From contig CALELS010000016.1 of the NCBI GenBank assembly GCA_937902735.1, positions 32,006-96,005 on the forward strand: 64,000 nt of DNA. Direction: 5' to 3'. The position numbers and the translations under genes were made by a program. How positions within the stretch are numbered: position 1 is the stretch's first letter; every line of letters begins with the position of its first letter. This document shows positions 25,141 through 33,185 of this stretch, in pieces. The DNA comes from an uncultured Caryophanales bacterium. Its GTDB lineage: Bacteria; Bacillota_I; Bacilli_A; RFN20; CAG-826. Below the pieces are notes generated by a model. The model was given only the letters and a program-made list of their open reading frames with translations, was not told where the DNA came from and did not search any database.

Positions 25141-25214
25141 TGGAGCAGATGACGGGAATCGAACCCGCATAGCTACCTTGGCAAGGTAGTGTTCTACCAC
25201 TGAACTACATCTGC
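25141..25214 (-). tRNA. tRNA-Gly (GCC)
   Basis: On the minus strand: acceptor GCAGATG/CATCTGC, anticodon loop TTGCCAA on ACTACC/GGTAG stem, T-loop TTCGATT, CCA encoded. Confidence 0.95.
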
Positions 25215-25246
25215 AAATTCAGCGTTTATAATTATAAAGAATGGTG

Positions 25247-25252
25247 TATAAT
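25247..25252 (+). promoter_or_regulatory. gltX -10 element
   Basis: TATAAT 20 bp before the gltX start; -35 unclear. Short leader of about 15 nt, no strong ribosome site. Confidence 0.4.
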
Positions 25253-25272
25253 TACGCAAGAGATATTTTGAT

Positions 25273-26937
25273 ATGACTACTTATAAAGATTTAGCAAATT
25301 ACATTTTCCCAGAAATAACTGAAACAATCGAAGATTTAGAAAAGATGTTTCCTAAAAGAAACCTACCAATAGGAGCAGAAGTAACTCGTTTTGCCCCATC
25401 TCCAACAGGTTTCCTTCATTTAGGTTCTCTTTTTACTTCTTTAGTAACTTCAAAAGTCGCTTTTGATACTAATGGTGTCTTCTATGTTCGCCTTGAAGAT
25501 ACAGACACTAAAAGAGAAGTGGAAGGAAGCGCAAAAGAATTAATTGACCAATTAGCGTATTTTGGAATCATTCCTGATGAAGGTTATTTAGGCGATCATG
25601 AAAAAGGTAACTATGGCCCATATCAACAATCTAATAGAGAACATATTTATCGTATTTGCATTAAACACTTAATGGAACAAGGTAGAGCATATCCATGTTT
25701 CTCAACCGCTAAAGAACTTGAAGAAATCCGTGAAGTTCAAGAAGCTAATAAAGAAATCCCTGGATATTATGGAGGATATGCCATTTATAGAAATACCACT
25801 CCAGATGAGGCTTTAGAACTCATCAAAAGTGGTAAACCATATGTTGTTCGCTTTAGGTCTAATGGTAATCACCTTAATAAGATAGTAATTAAAGATTTAA
25901 TTAGAGGTGAAATTGCTATTGCAGAAAATGATTTAGATATTGTCATTATGAAAGGCGATGGTCTTCCAACATATCATTTTGCTCATGCAGTTGATGATCA
26001 TTTCATGAGAACAACTACAGTAATTCGCGGAGAAGAATGGATTGCATCTACTCCTATCCATGTCGATTTATTTAATGCTTTAGGATTTGAACTTCCTAAC
26101 TACGCTCATCTTCCTGTTATCATGAAACTAGATAATGGTAATAAACGTAAGCTTTCCAAAAGAAAAGACCCTGAAGCAAGCGTTCAACATTTCATTGATG
26201 AAGGATTCCCAAAAGAAGCTCTCAAAGCCTATTTAATGAGTATCGCTAATAGTGATTTCGAAGAATGGACTGAACAAAATCATTCATACAATATCGATGA
26301 CTTCAAATTACATTTCGATAAGATCTCACTTGATGGAGTCTTATTTGACCAAGATAAATTAAACTATTTCTCTAAAGAAATCATCGCATCTTGGACTGCA
26401 GAAGAGTTATATAACCGTCTTTTAGAATATTCTAAAGTCTATAATGAAAAACTATATTCTCATTTAGTCTCTAATAAGGAATATGCTTTAAAGATATTAA
26501 ATATTGAACGTGGTGGAGAAAAAGCTCGTAAAGATTTCATTTCCTATAGTGATGTCTATCCACATATTAGATTCTTCTATAATGATGAATTTAAAGAAAT
26601 AGTTAAAGATGGATATGTCTTTAATGAATTCATTGATAAAAACATCATTAAAGATGTTCTTAAAGACTTTAAAGAATCTAATGATTATTTTCTACCAAAT
26701 GATTTATGGTTTGAATCAATCAAAGCTTTAGCAGAACGCCATGGCTTTGCCCAATCAAATAAGATATATAAACAAAACAAGGATTTATATAAAGGTCATG
26801 TCGGAGATGTAGCAGAAATGATTAGAGTCGCAGTAGTGGGCTCAAAACAATCTCCAAATCTCCATGATGTTCTTCAAATATTAACTAAAAAAGAAGTTGA
26901 TCGTCGTATCGACTTAGCACTTGAATACTTAAGCTAG
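25273..26937 (+). CDS. gltX: Glutamyl-tRNA synthetase
   Basis: 554 residues, class I synthetase. RFAPSPTGFLHLGSL (HIGH-type motif) near residue 37 and KLSKRKDP (KMSKS-type) near 291. Slightly longer than typical bacterial GltX (about 480), with an N-terminal extension of 30 residues before the first motif. A tRNA-Glu follows 21 bp after the stop. Confidence 0.95.
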   Translation: MTTYKDLANYIFPEITETIEDLEKMFPKRNLPIGAEVTRFAPSPTGFLHLGSLFTSLVTSKVAFDTNGVFYVRLEDTDTKREVEGSAKELIDQLAYFGIIPDEGYLGDHEKGNYGPYQQSNREHIYRICIKHLMEQGRAYPCFSTAKELEEIREVQEANKEIPGYYGGYAIYRNTTPDEALELIKSGKPYVVRFRSNGNHLNKIVIKDLIRGEIAIAENDLDIVIMKGDGLPTYHFAHAVDDHFMRTTTVIRGEEWIASTPIHVDLFNALGFELPNYAHLPVIMKLDNGNKRKLSKRKDPEASVQHFIDEGFPKEALKAYLMSIANSDFEEWTEQNHSYNIDDFKLHFDKISLDGVLFDQDKLNYFSKEIIASWTAEELYNRLLEYSKVYNEKLYSHLVSNKEYALKILNIERGGEKARKDFISYSDVYPHIRFFYNDEFKEIVKDGYVFNEFIDKNIIKDVLKDFKESNDYFLPNDLWFESIKALAERHGFAQSNKIYKQNKDLYKGHVGDVAEMIRVAVVGSKQSPNLHDVLQILTKKEVDRRIDLALEYLS

Positions 26938-26958
26938 AATTGCTTAAATATTCTATCT

Positions 26959-27033
26959 GGCCCCATGGTCAAGAGGTTAAGACGAAACCCTCTCAAGGTT
27001 TAATCCCGAGTTCGATTCTCGGTGGGGTCACCA
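26959..27033 (+). tRNA. tRNA-Glu (CTC)
   Basis: Acceptor GGCCCCA/TGGGGTC, anticodon loop CTCTCAA on AAACC/GGTTT, CCA encoded. Probably read from the gltX transcript. Second tRNA-Glu isoacceptor of the window. Confidence 0.93.
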
Positions 27034-27044
27034 TTCGAAAATTT

Positions 27045-27103
27045 ACCCGCTACTAAATTGTTGGAATCCCAAAGATTTCCGCAAATGAGCGGGTTTTTCT
27101 TTT
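27045..27103 (+). terminator. Terminator after gltX-tRNA-Glu
   Basis: Outer stem ACCCGCT/AGCGGGT with an inner weak hairpin and a T-rich end. Confidence 0.7.
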
Positions 27104-27197
27104 GCTAACATTCATAAAAGATCAGTGCAATCCATGAATTGCTATATCGTATCAATAATTTTATGTTGGCAAATCAGAAAGAAGTTTAAAAAATAGA

Positions 27198-27593
27198 ATG
27201 AGAAAACATTGGACTGCAAAAATCATTCCAGGAAGGCATTTATGGGATGGAGGTTTTGAATCATCAAGAATTAAATTTGATGTTATTAAAATGCTTGACA
27301 CCACACATATCTTTGTATGTAGCGACATAGAAACCATCATAAAAGAAAATAAAGAAGAGGCTTCTAATAAAAGAATTGAAATAACTAATACTTTTGGCAT
27401 TGAAAAATATATCGATCTCGATGACTTAGCAAAGGCAGAAAGAATTGTTACAAACAATTGTAGATGTGCATATTGTTTGAGCGACAGAACCCCTTTGATG
27501 AATTACCAATTATATGACGGACTTGAATCAGTTTATAAAATTAATAGATATGATTTATTAATTAAACAATACCTTCGACTTGATGCGAAATAA
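27198..27593 (+). CDS. Unknown 131-residue protein in small accessory island
   Basis: No family recognised. Charged soluble protein with alternating alpha/beta pattern (THIFVCSDIETIIKENKEEA, KYIDLDDLAKAERIV) and a cysteine cluster NNCRCAYCLSD near residue 90 that might bind metal. It begins 164 bp after tRNA-Glu, a common insertion position, and is followed by the imperfect repeat at 27632. No strong ribosome site. Confidence 0.5.
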   Translation: MRKHWTAKIIPGRHLWDGGFESSRIKFDVIKMLDTTHIFVCSDIETIIKENKEEASNKRIEITNTFGIEKYIDLDDLAKAERIVTNNCRCAYCLSDRTPLMNYQLYDGLESVYKINRYDLLIKQYLRLDAK

Positions 27594-27631
27594 CCATATA
27601 AGGCCAGAAATGAATTGAGATCTTGGCTAGG

Positions 27632-27676
27632 CTCGAATCAATAACTACTGCTATCAAATCAATGTTGGAATTTACT
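27632..27676. repeat. Imperfect repeat R1 before RNA B
   Basis: Starts CTCGAATCAATA and ends with CAATGTTGGAATTTACT. A second copy with the same first 12 bases and near-identical end stands at 28362-28406, so the pair brackets RNA B and the PBECR4-like gene. A weaker relative (CGTATCAATAA ... TGTTGG) lies near 27149. Confidence 0.6.
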
Positions 27677-27717
27677 TAAGGCTGGCAAAACAAATTAAGA
27701 ATTTTCTTTGAAAATAA

Positions 27718-27746
27718 TTGATGAAGAAACAAATTATTGCTATATT
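27718..27746 (+). promoter_or_regulatory. Promoter of structured RNA B
   Basis: -35 TTGATG (27718-27723), 17 bp, extended -10 TGC-TATATT (27741-27746), then 6 bp to GTCAA. Same extended -10 and same spacing to the RNA start as RNA A. Confidence 0.65.
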
Positions 27747-27752
27747 ATAATT

Positions 27753-27850
27753 GTCAAGAGGGATGGGAGACATTAAAAGACCACCCTATAGATCGGGCCG
27801 GAGATCTAAAACACCGTCCTATTAGTGGTGGCGCACCTAAAAACGCTTTT
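27753..27850 (+). ncRNA. Structured leader RNA B (unknown class)
   Basis: Relative of RNA A. Shared blocks: GTCAA start, GGGATGG (27760-27766), GACCAC (27779-27784), CACCGTCCTA (27812 on). GGGATGG can pair either with CCACCC (27781-27786) or with CCGTCCT (27814-27820), the same near/far choice as in RNA A. A separate hairpin TAGATC/GATCTA sits in the middle. GGTG-GCG-CACC and a T run (27846-27853) close it, 7 nt before the ATG of the PBECR4-like gene. Fits an attenuating leader or a type III antitoxin RNA; class not recognised. Confidence 0.5.
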
Positions 27851-27859
27851 TTTATTTCT

Positions 27860-28360
27860 ATGCAAAATTCATTTAAGGAAAACGTTAGATTACAATTGCT
27901 TGCGGCAGCTCAAGAATTTTTTGTTTTGCTTAATAAATCTATTCTTATCGAATCAGATAGTTTTGAATATCAGAAGAAATATTTGATAAACTTTAATAAA
28001 GCAAACTTTCTTCACTTAACTGGGGTAAAATCATATTTAAAAGCTGATGAGTTTTTCGACAAATGCTTCGATTCTTCGATCACTATTGATGATTTTTATT
28101 ATGATGAAATAAAGAATAAAACAAATATTAAAAACAAATTGCGCTGTCTAACAGCATTGTCATCCTTTTTCGATAGAGAATTACTTGCCCAAGAACAGTT
28201 TGTTAAAAATAGGATTGTTTGCAAATTAGCCACTAGCGATGGCTCTTTTACGCTTGGTTTTACTGGTGGAAAGCACTGTGTTTACCCTAAGACCGTTTTG
28301 AATAAAAATCGTTTAGATGAAGCAAAACCAATTATAAAAATAATTCCAACAATAAAATAA
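27860..28360 (+). CDS. PBECR4-like nuclease-fold protein (possible toxin)
   Basis: 166 residues. The motif KANFLHLTGVKSYLKADEFFDKC and the C-terminal beta region (NRIVCKLATSDGSFTLGF) recall the PBECR4 family of phage-associated Barnase/EndoU/ColicinE5/RelE-like nucleases; from memory, not a search. Start taken at ATG 27860 because the open frame upstream runs through the promoter and RNA B. No Shine-Dalgarno is present; a T-rich terminator-like stretch ends just before it. Order promoter-RNA-terminator-gene is that of type III toxin-antitoxin loci. No protein antitoxin seen. Confidence 0.6.
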   Translation: MQNSFKENVRLQLLAAAQEFFVLLNKSILIESDSFEYQKKYLINFNKANFLHLTGVKSYLKADEFFDKCFDSSITIDDFYYDEIKNKTNIKNKLRCLTALSSFFDRELLAQEQFVKNRIVCKLATSDGSFTLGFTGGKHCVYPKTVLNKNRLDEAKPIIKIIPTIK

Positions 28361-28361
28361 A

Positions 28362-28406
28362 CTCGAATCAATATCACATGGTTATAAAACCAATGTGGTA
28401 TTTACT
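28362..28406. repeat. Imperfect repeat R2 after the PBECR4-like gene
   Basis: Copy of the repeat at 27632. Begins CTCGAATCAATA directly after the gene's stop and contains a CACATGGTT/AACCAATGTG stem. Confidence 0.6.
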
Positions 28407-28451
28407 GAAAACACTAAAATAGACTAATAATAGGCGAAAACCATGTGTGAA

Positions 28452-28492
28452 ATGAGACCCTCCTGTTAGTTGGTCTAACATTTGGGTCTCAT
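28452..28492. other. Strong two-step hairpin without T run
   Basis: ATGAGACCC (28452-28460) pairs with GGGTCTCAT (28484-28492); inside, TGTTAG pairs with CTAACA around TTGGT, with a 3x3 internal loop. No T run on either strand, so it is not a standard terminator. It marks the right end of the accessory island. Confidence 0.6.
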
Positions 28493-28527
28493 CTCAAAAC
28501 TTGATACCTTTTAAATTATAAGTATCT

Positions 28528-29853
28528 CTATAACGAGAAATATATAGTTCCACTCTTCATGCTAAGAGAATAATCATCATCAAGAACTACGGTATAATCA
28601 GGATTAATCACCATATTTGGAGAAGAATTTGGTGTATATGTAAGTACTAAATTTCCTGTTGTTTTGTTATATGTCATACAACCTGCTGCAGAATCACTTA
28701 AGTTAAAATCAGGAATGAGAGTAGACTCTATTTCGTTTCCATATAACGAATTAACAAAATAAGTTTTAACTGCAAGATTGATTGTATATTTGCTTCCTTC
28801 ATTTCCTCCTTTAAGAGTTACATAACAATCATTACGAACCTCTTTAATAGAATTAGTGTAATGATATGCGCTATAAGAAGTAGTAAGGCCACTATCAAGA
28901 CTATTAATAACTATATCAGTATTAATTAACCAACCTTTAGATGCTAAATCTTCTGCTAGTTTTTCGCCTTCTCTATTAGAGGCTTTTCTTTTACCATAAG
29001 TAAATTCTTCTCTTGATTGATAGGTTTCAACAATAGAAAGTACAACATCATCGTTTTTAGTTGCACCTCTTTCAACGAGTGCATATTCATAAATAGAAGA
29101 GAAATCGATAACTTCATATTTTTCGTTTAATCTAACGGAGATTTGAATTCTTCCTCTATATTCATTTAATCCAGATGTTGAATAACTTAAATCATCATAG
29201 AAAAGTACATATTCATTTCCTTCTTTCCAAACATATGTACCTAAGTATGGTAATCCATCTATTTGTGTATAGGAAAATGTGCAGTTAGTATAAACTTCGT
29301 TATTAAAAACTTCTTTCTTTTCTTCTAATGTTTCGTAAGAAGAGTAATTATCAGGATCAAATTTATAACGATATAAGCGTGGAGTATCGCTTTGTGAATT
29401 CTTTGCATATGAAATATACATATCGTGTTCTTTCGAAGTGAAATCATAATAATGTTTGGTGCTCTTTTCAGCAACAACTACAGAATTAATTTTTGTCTTT
29501 TTGACTTCGTCTATCTTCTCTTCGACATAATAATCAGAATAGAAATCAACATTTATATCATCGATATATGATCTTTCATCATAAAAATCAATAGCAATTA
29601 AATCTCTTACATTATTATAAGGATTATAATCTCTAACATGAAATTCAGTATGCACTCTTAAATTAGTAAGGTTTGTGCCTAGTTGTTCATACATTGCATC
29701 AATAACGTAATTTTTTGGTTCATCATATAAAAGCTCACCAGCAACTACTTCTTCAAGATAATCTACTTTTCCTGTTAAATCTTTTGGTTCTGTGCATCCT
29801 CCAACAGTTAAAGTTAAAGGAACAAGACTTAAAATTAATAATTGTTTTTTCAT
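28528..29853 (-). CDS. Lipoprotein, unknown function
   Basis: 441 residues. Start MKKQLLILSLVPLTLTVGGC gives a lipobox with cysteine at about 20; upstream in-frame start rejected because the ribosome site GAGGACAAA lies between. The body is beta-rich, with repeated YTYS-like and aromatic segments, no catalytic motif. A surface-exposed lipoprotein; role unknown. Single-gene transcript on the minus strand. Confidence 0.75.
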   Translation of the reverse strand: MKKQLLILSLVPLTLTVGGCTEPKDLTGKVDYLEEVVAGELLYDEPKNYVIDAMYEQLGTNLTNLRVHTEFHVRDYNPYNNVRDLIAIDFYDERSYIDDINVDFYSDYYVEEKIDEVKKTKINSVVVAEKSTKHYYDFTSKEHDMYISYAKNSQSDTPRLYRYKFDPDNYSSYETLEEKKEVFNNEVYTNCTFSYTQIDGLPYLGTYVWKEGNEYVLFYDDLSYSTSGLNEYRGRIQISVRLNEKYEVIDFSSIYEYALVERGATKNDDVVLSIVETYQSREEFTYGKRKASNREGEKLAEDLASKGWLINTDIVINSLDSGLTTSYSAYHYTNSIKEVRNDCYVTLKGGNEGSKYTINLAVKTYFVNSLYGNEIESTLIPDFNLSDSAAGCMTYNKTTGNLVLTYTPNSSPNMVINPDYTVVLDDDYSLSMKSGTIYFSL

Positions 29854-29967
29854 ATTTTGTCCTCTTTCGATATACAAAGTTTAACATAAATATACAAATT
29901 AGATAATTCTAAAGTGCGGAAAAAAACTTCTTCTATCATGTTAATAATTCAAAAGGAGGTTATAAAT

Positions 29968-30069
29968 ATGTCAGAAATACCACAATTATTAAATGAACAA
30001 ACTAGTAAGATTCTTACCAAAACGAATCACCATTTCATCTATTTCCCATTAACAAGTTGCCCGAATTAA
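29968..30069 (+). CDS. Very short ORF with perfect ribosome site
   Basis: 33 codons, MSEIPQLLNEQTSKIL..., behind AAAGGAGGT. No known family. It may be a remnant or a leader peptide before the broken antitoxin gene at 30107. Confidence 0.3.
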   Translation: MSEIPQLLNEQTSKILTKTNHHFIYFPLTSCPN

Positions 30070-30106
30070 ATCATTTAATTCAATGTATTACACGAGGAAT
30101 GAAACT

Positions 30107-30241
30107 ATGGTTATCTCAATTATAATGACAGAATAAAAAGATTTAACAACATCATATGCTAAGATACATGGTTTATCTTTAAGCGAAGCAATTCAAAAAT
30201 CTTTCTTTAAACATATCCAAATAAATATGTGGTACAATTAA
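30107..30241 (+). pseudogene. Broken DUF6290/RelB-like antitoxin
   Basis: MVISIIMTE, then TAA as codon 10 (30134-30136), then in the same frame KDLTTSYAKIHGLSLSEAIQKSFF. This matches the small ribbon-helix-helix antitoxins whose start reads MVISIRMTEEEKDL. No toxin gene follows, so a toxin-antitoxin module has decayed here. Confidence 0.65.
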
Positions 30242-30268
30242 TTAATAATTAAGAAAGGATATTTCACT

Positions 30269-30682
30269 ATGAAAAAAGCCGCTAATACAGTATTACTAGT
30301 AGGAGGCATCCTAGACATAGTTCTAGGAGCAATCTTACTTTTATGTTTAGTTCCTAATTTTCTTATCTTTGCAGGTATCTTTGCATTAGTCGCAAGGAAA
30401 AGACAAACTAAGGAATTATATATCACAACCCTCGTCTTTGCTCTTTTAAGTGCTGAACCAATTACCATTACAGGTGCTATCTTAGCTATCGTTGATGATG
30501 AGGAAAAGAAAGAAGAAAAACCATTTGTTGATGTCTCTTCTAAAGAAGTGAAAAAACCAGCAAGAAATAGTGAAGACTTTGTTGCTAAAATCAAATCATA
30601 TAAAGAATTACTTGATGATGGTGCAATCACTGAAGAAGAATATAACAAATTAAAAGAAGAAGAATTCGCAAATAGGGAATAA
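30269..30682 (+). CDS. Membrane protein with SHOCT domain
   Basis: 137 residues: two to three N-terminal membrane helices (about 7-85), acidic linker, then KIKSYKELLDDGAITEEEYNKLKEE, a canonical SHOCT (short C-terminal) oligomerisation motif. Ribosome site AAGAAAGG, possible -10 TACAAT at 30234. Followed 3 bp later by a lipoprotein gene. Confidence 0.75.
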   Translation: MKKAANTVLLVGGILDIVLGAILLLCLVPNFLIFAGIFALVARKRQTKELYITTLVFALLSAEPITITGAILAIVDDEEKKEEKPFVDVSSKEVKKPARNSEDFVAKIKSYKELLDDGAITEEEYNKLKEEEFANRE

Positions 30683-30685
30683 AAT

Positions 30686-31789
30686 ATGAAGAAATATATA
30701 ACCCTATTAATTCCTGCTTTAACATTAATTCTTTCAGGATGCCAAAGAAAATGTATTAATGCACTTGGTGAAGAAGTATATTGTACAACAATGATTAGTG
30801 ACATCCATGTCATTGACGCACACGATGGTGGACATAGTTCATCAGAAGAAGGTGGTGAACCAGAAGGCGAAAACCACTCTGGTGAAGGTGATTCCGAGCA
30901 AGATCCTGAAGGGACAAGTGAAGAAGATAATAACCAAAACCCTCCTTCTGGTGGTGGAGAAACTGAACAAGATCCTCCTCTTGAAGAAGATGAAGATGAG
31001 GATATTATAGTAGAGAATATATCCTTAAATAAAACTGAACTCATTCTTCAATTAAGTAAATGGGAATATCTATACGTTAATTTTAATCCTGAAGAAGTTA
31101 CTGAAGAGGCTAAAGAAGGTGTTTGGTCATCAAGTGATGAATCAGTTGCTACAGTTTCAGAATATGGGAAAGTAACTGCAATTAAAGAAGGAAAAGCAGT
31201 AATTAGCTTTACTACTAATATTGGTAAACATAAAGGAAACTGTGTTGTCTATGTTGTCAAAAACCAAGCTTCAATTAAAAAAGAATATCAAAGAGTAAAT
31301 GATGTTGATTCTATTAAACAAGATGACATCATTGTCTTTGCATGTCCTGAAAAAGGATTAACTTCTTCTTTAGAAAGAAAAGATGGTTATTTACTCCCTG
31401 TTACTTCTACTTTCTCATCTGATAAATCAAAGATTACCTCATTAGGAGATAACACTGGAGAATATCTTGTTAGTGATGCTTTAAGTAAAGAAGGACTACC
31501 TTCATTTACATTAGAGAATCAAAACAATGAATTCTTATGTGGCAAATATCTAAAGAATATCCTTCATATTTCATCTGAAAAAGGACCAATTACTTGGCAA
31601 TTTGAACATATATCTAGTAGTGAACAACCTGGAGTATCAGAAGGAGACTATATCTATAGCATGGATTGTTCTGATAATTGCTGGTTAATGTTTAATACAA
31701 AAGCTAGTCGCTTCACATTATATGATTCAAGCGTTCAAGTAGATATGTTCTTACCTACAATATATCGACTTACTGTTGTACTAAATTAA
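30686..31789 (+). CDS. Lipoprotein with Ig-like BIG2 domain
   Basis: 367 residues. Lipobox LSGC near residue 19, a long acidic/Gly/Ser/Pro linker (about 45-105), a BIG2 domain (ISLNKTELILQL ... WSSSDESVATVSEYGKVTAIKEGKAVI) and an unknown C-terminal beta domain. A cell-surface anchored protein; partner unknown. Confidence 0.8.
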   Translation: MKKYITLLIPALTLILSGCQRKCINALGEEVYCTTMISDIHVIDAHDGGHSSSEEGGEPEGENHSGEGDSEQDPEGTSEEDNNQNPPSGGGETEQDPPLEEDEDEDIIVENISLNKTELILQLSKWEYLYVNFNPEEVTEEAKEGVWSSSDESVATVSEYGKVTAIKEGKAVISFTTNIGKHKGNCVVYVVKNQASIKKEYQRVNDVDSIKQDDIIVFACPEKGLTSSLERKDGYLLPVTSTFSSDKSKITSLGDNTGEYLVSDALSKEGLPSFTLENQNNEFLCGKYLKNILHISSEKGPITWQFEHISSSEQPGVSEGDYIYSMDCSDNCWLMFNTKASRFTLYDSSVQVDMFLPTIYRLTVVLN

Positions 31790-32647
31790 TTATTTCTTAT
31801 GATGGAATACTGGCCAGAAACTATCTAGTCCGTAGTCCATTTTATTTAACTTTATTAATTCGACCATATCATCTTCACTAATATTGAAATCTAGTTTCAT
31901 ATTATCGATGATATGTTCTTTTTTAGATGCTTTAGGAATAGAGACTAGTCCTAATTCTAAAGTATATTTAATACATAATTGCGCAACACTTACGTTATAT
32001 TTCTCAGCCATCTTAACAACTTCATCATTCTTAAGAGCAGCCCCATGCGCAATAGGACTATAAGCTTCAACTACAATATCATTCTCCATACAGAATTTAA
32101 TTACATCAGTTGGTGTTTCGCCAATATGACATAATATTTGGTTAACCATTGGTTTAACCCTACAGTCTTCTAATATATTTTCTAAATCATCTATTAAGAA
32201 GTTAGAAACTCCAATTGCTTTAACCTTACCTTCAAAATAAGCATCTTCAAGAGCCTTCCATACTTCTTTATTTTCTTTAAAGAATCTTTTCTTACTTCTA
32301 AACAATATCCATGGTTGAGGGCAGTGGATTAATATTAAATCAATGTAATCTACACCTAACTTCTTAAGTGATTCATCAATAGATTTTTTAGCTTTAGCAT
32401 AACTCTTATGTTCCGCCATAACTTTAGTGGTTAAATAAATATCTTCTCTACTTAAACCACTTTCTTTAATCCCTTTTCCTACTCCTTCTTCGTTTTGATA
32501 AGCTTGAGCAGTATCAATATGACGATATCCAGCCTCAATAGCATCTTTAACGCATCTAGCAGCATCCTTATTAGGAATTAGCCAAGTTCCATAGGCTAGG
32601 GTAGGAATTTTGTTATTGTTATTTAATATTAATTCTTTGTTCATCAT
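31790..32647 (-). CDS. Aldo/keto reductase
   Basis: 285 residues. AKR barrel with DTAQAYQNEEGVG (catalytic D and Y), LILIHCPQPW (catalytic H), GVSNFLIDDL and IPKASKKEHIIDN (NADPH phosphate site). Reduces small aldehydes or ketones; substrate not predictable. Overlaps the DUF2975-like gene upstream. Confidence 0.92.
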   Translation of the reverse strand: MMNKELILNNNNKIPTLAYGTWLIPNKDAARCVKDAIEAGYRHIDTAQAYQNEEGVGKGIKESGLSREDIYLTTKVMAEHKSYAKAKKSIDESLKKLGVDYIDLILIHCPQPWILFRSKKRFFKENKEVWKALEDAYFEGKVKAIGVSNFLIDDLENILEDCRVKPMVNQILCHIGETPTDVIKFCMENDIVVEAYSPIAHGAALKNDEVVKMAEKYNVSVAQLCIKYTLELGLVSIPKASKKEHIIDNMKLDFNISEDDMVELIKLNKMDYGLDSFWPVFHHKK

Positions 32648-33116
32648 TTATATCTCCTTTTTTATAAATTAAAGCAAATATAATAGCAGTTACACTTAAA
32701 AGCAGTGCGAGTAGTGAAGCGTTCATAATTGCATGGCTAACAACCCCACCTAAAACATTACTTAAAGGAATAGGAGCACCAAACGCTAAAAGAGCGCTAT
32801 AAACGCCTAAAAGAATAAATACAAAGGATAATACACTAGCGATAATTAATGCTTTAATATTTTTCTCATCACGATCTTTAATCATTAAATTAAAGAATAT
32901 TTGACTACCTTTCATCATTGCTCTAAAAGTTAAATAGAAAATAATAGCAATGATGATTAAATGTAGAAATAAATAAGATAATTCAAATAAATGATGCATG
33001 AGAGTTGTATCATCAGCGTCTAATACAAAACATTTAATAAGTGAATAACCACATAAAGAAAATAATAATGTTTGTAATACAAGCATAACAATATAAAAAA
33101 TACGATATTTTTTCAT
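32619..33116 (-). CDS. DUF2975-like membrane protein
   Basis: 165 residues, four membrane helices. Spacing and the segment LFELSYLFLHLIIIAIIFYLTFRAMMKGSQIF resemble DUF2975 proteins, which often pair with a YozG-type regulator; none is seen here. Co-transcribed with the aldo/keto reductase. Confidence 0.55.
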   Translation of the reverse strand: MKKYRIFYIVMLVLQTLLFSLCGYSLIKCFVLDADDTTLMHHLFELSYLFLHLIIIAIIFYLTFRAMMKGSQIFFNLMIKDRDEKNIKALIIASVLSFVFILLGVYSALLAFGAPIPLSNVLGGVVSHAIMNASLLALLLSVTAIIFALIYKKGDINDEQRINIK

Positions 33117-33133
33117 GCTTTGATTTTAACACA

Positions 33134-33166
33134 TCAAAAAGAAAAGTCGCCATATAAATGACGACT
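33134..33166 (-). terminator. Terminator of the maltodextrin operon
   Basis: On the minus strand AGTCG/CGACT stem followed by TTTTCTTTTT, 20 bp after the last gene of the operon. Confidence 0.6.
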
Positions 33167-33185
33167 AATCTAAATGAATAGAATA

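Noticed and set aside
27737..27859. In-frame extension of the PBECR4-like gene to an upstream TTG
   Set aside because: It would run through the RNA B promoter and the structured RNA and has no ribosome site; ATG 27860 is kept.
30238..31044. Long minus-strand frame, Ser/Pro-rich
   Set aside because: Shadow of the SHOCT and BIG2 lipoprotein genes; its composition mirrors the acidic linker on the other strand.
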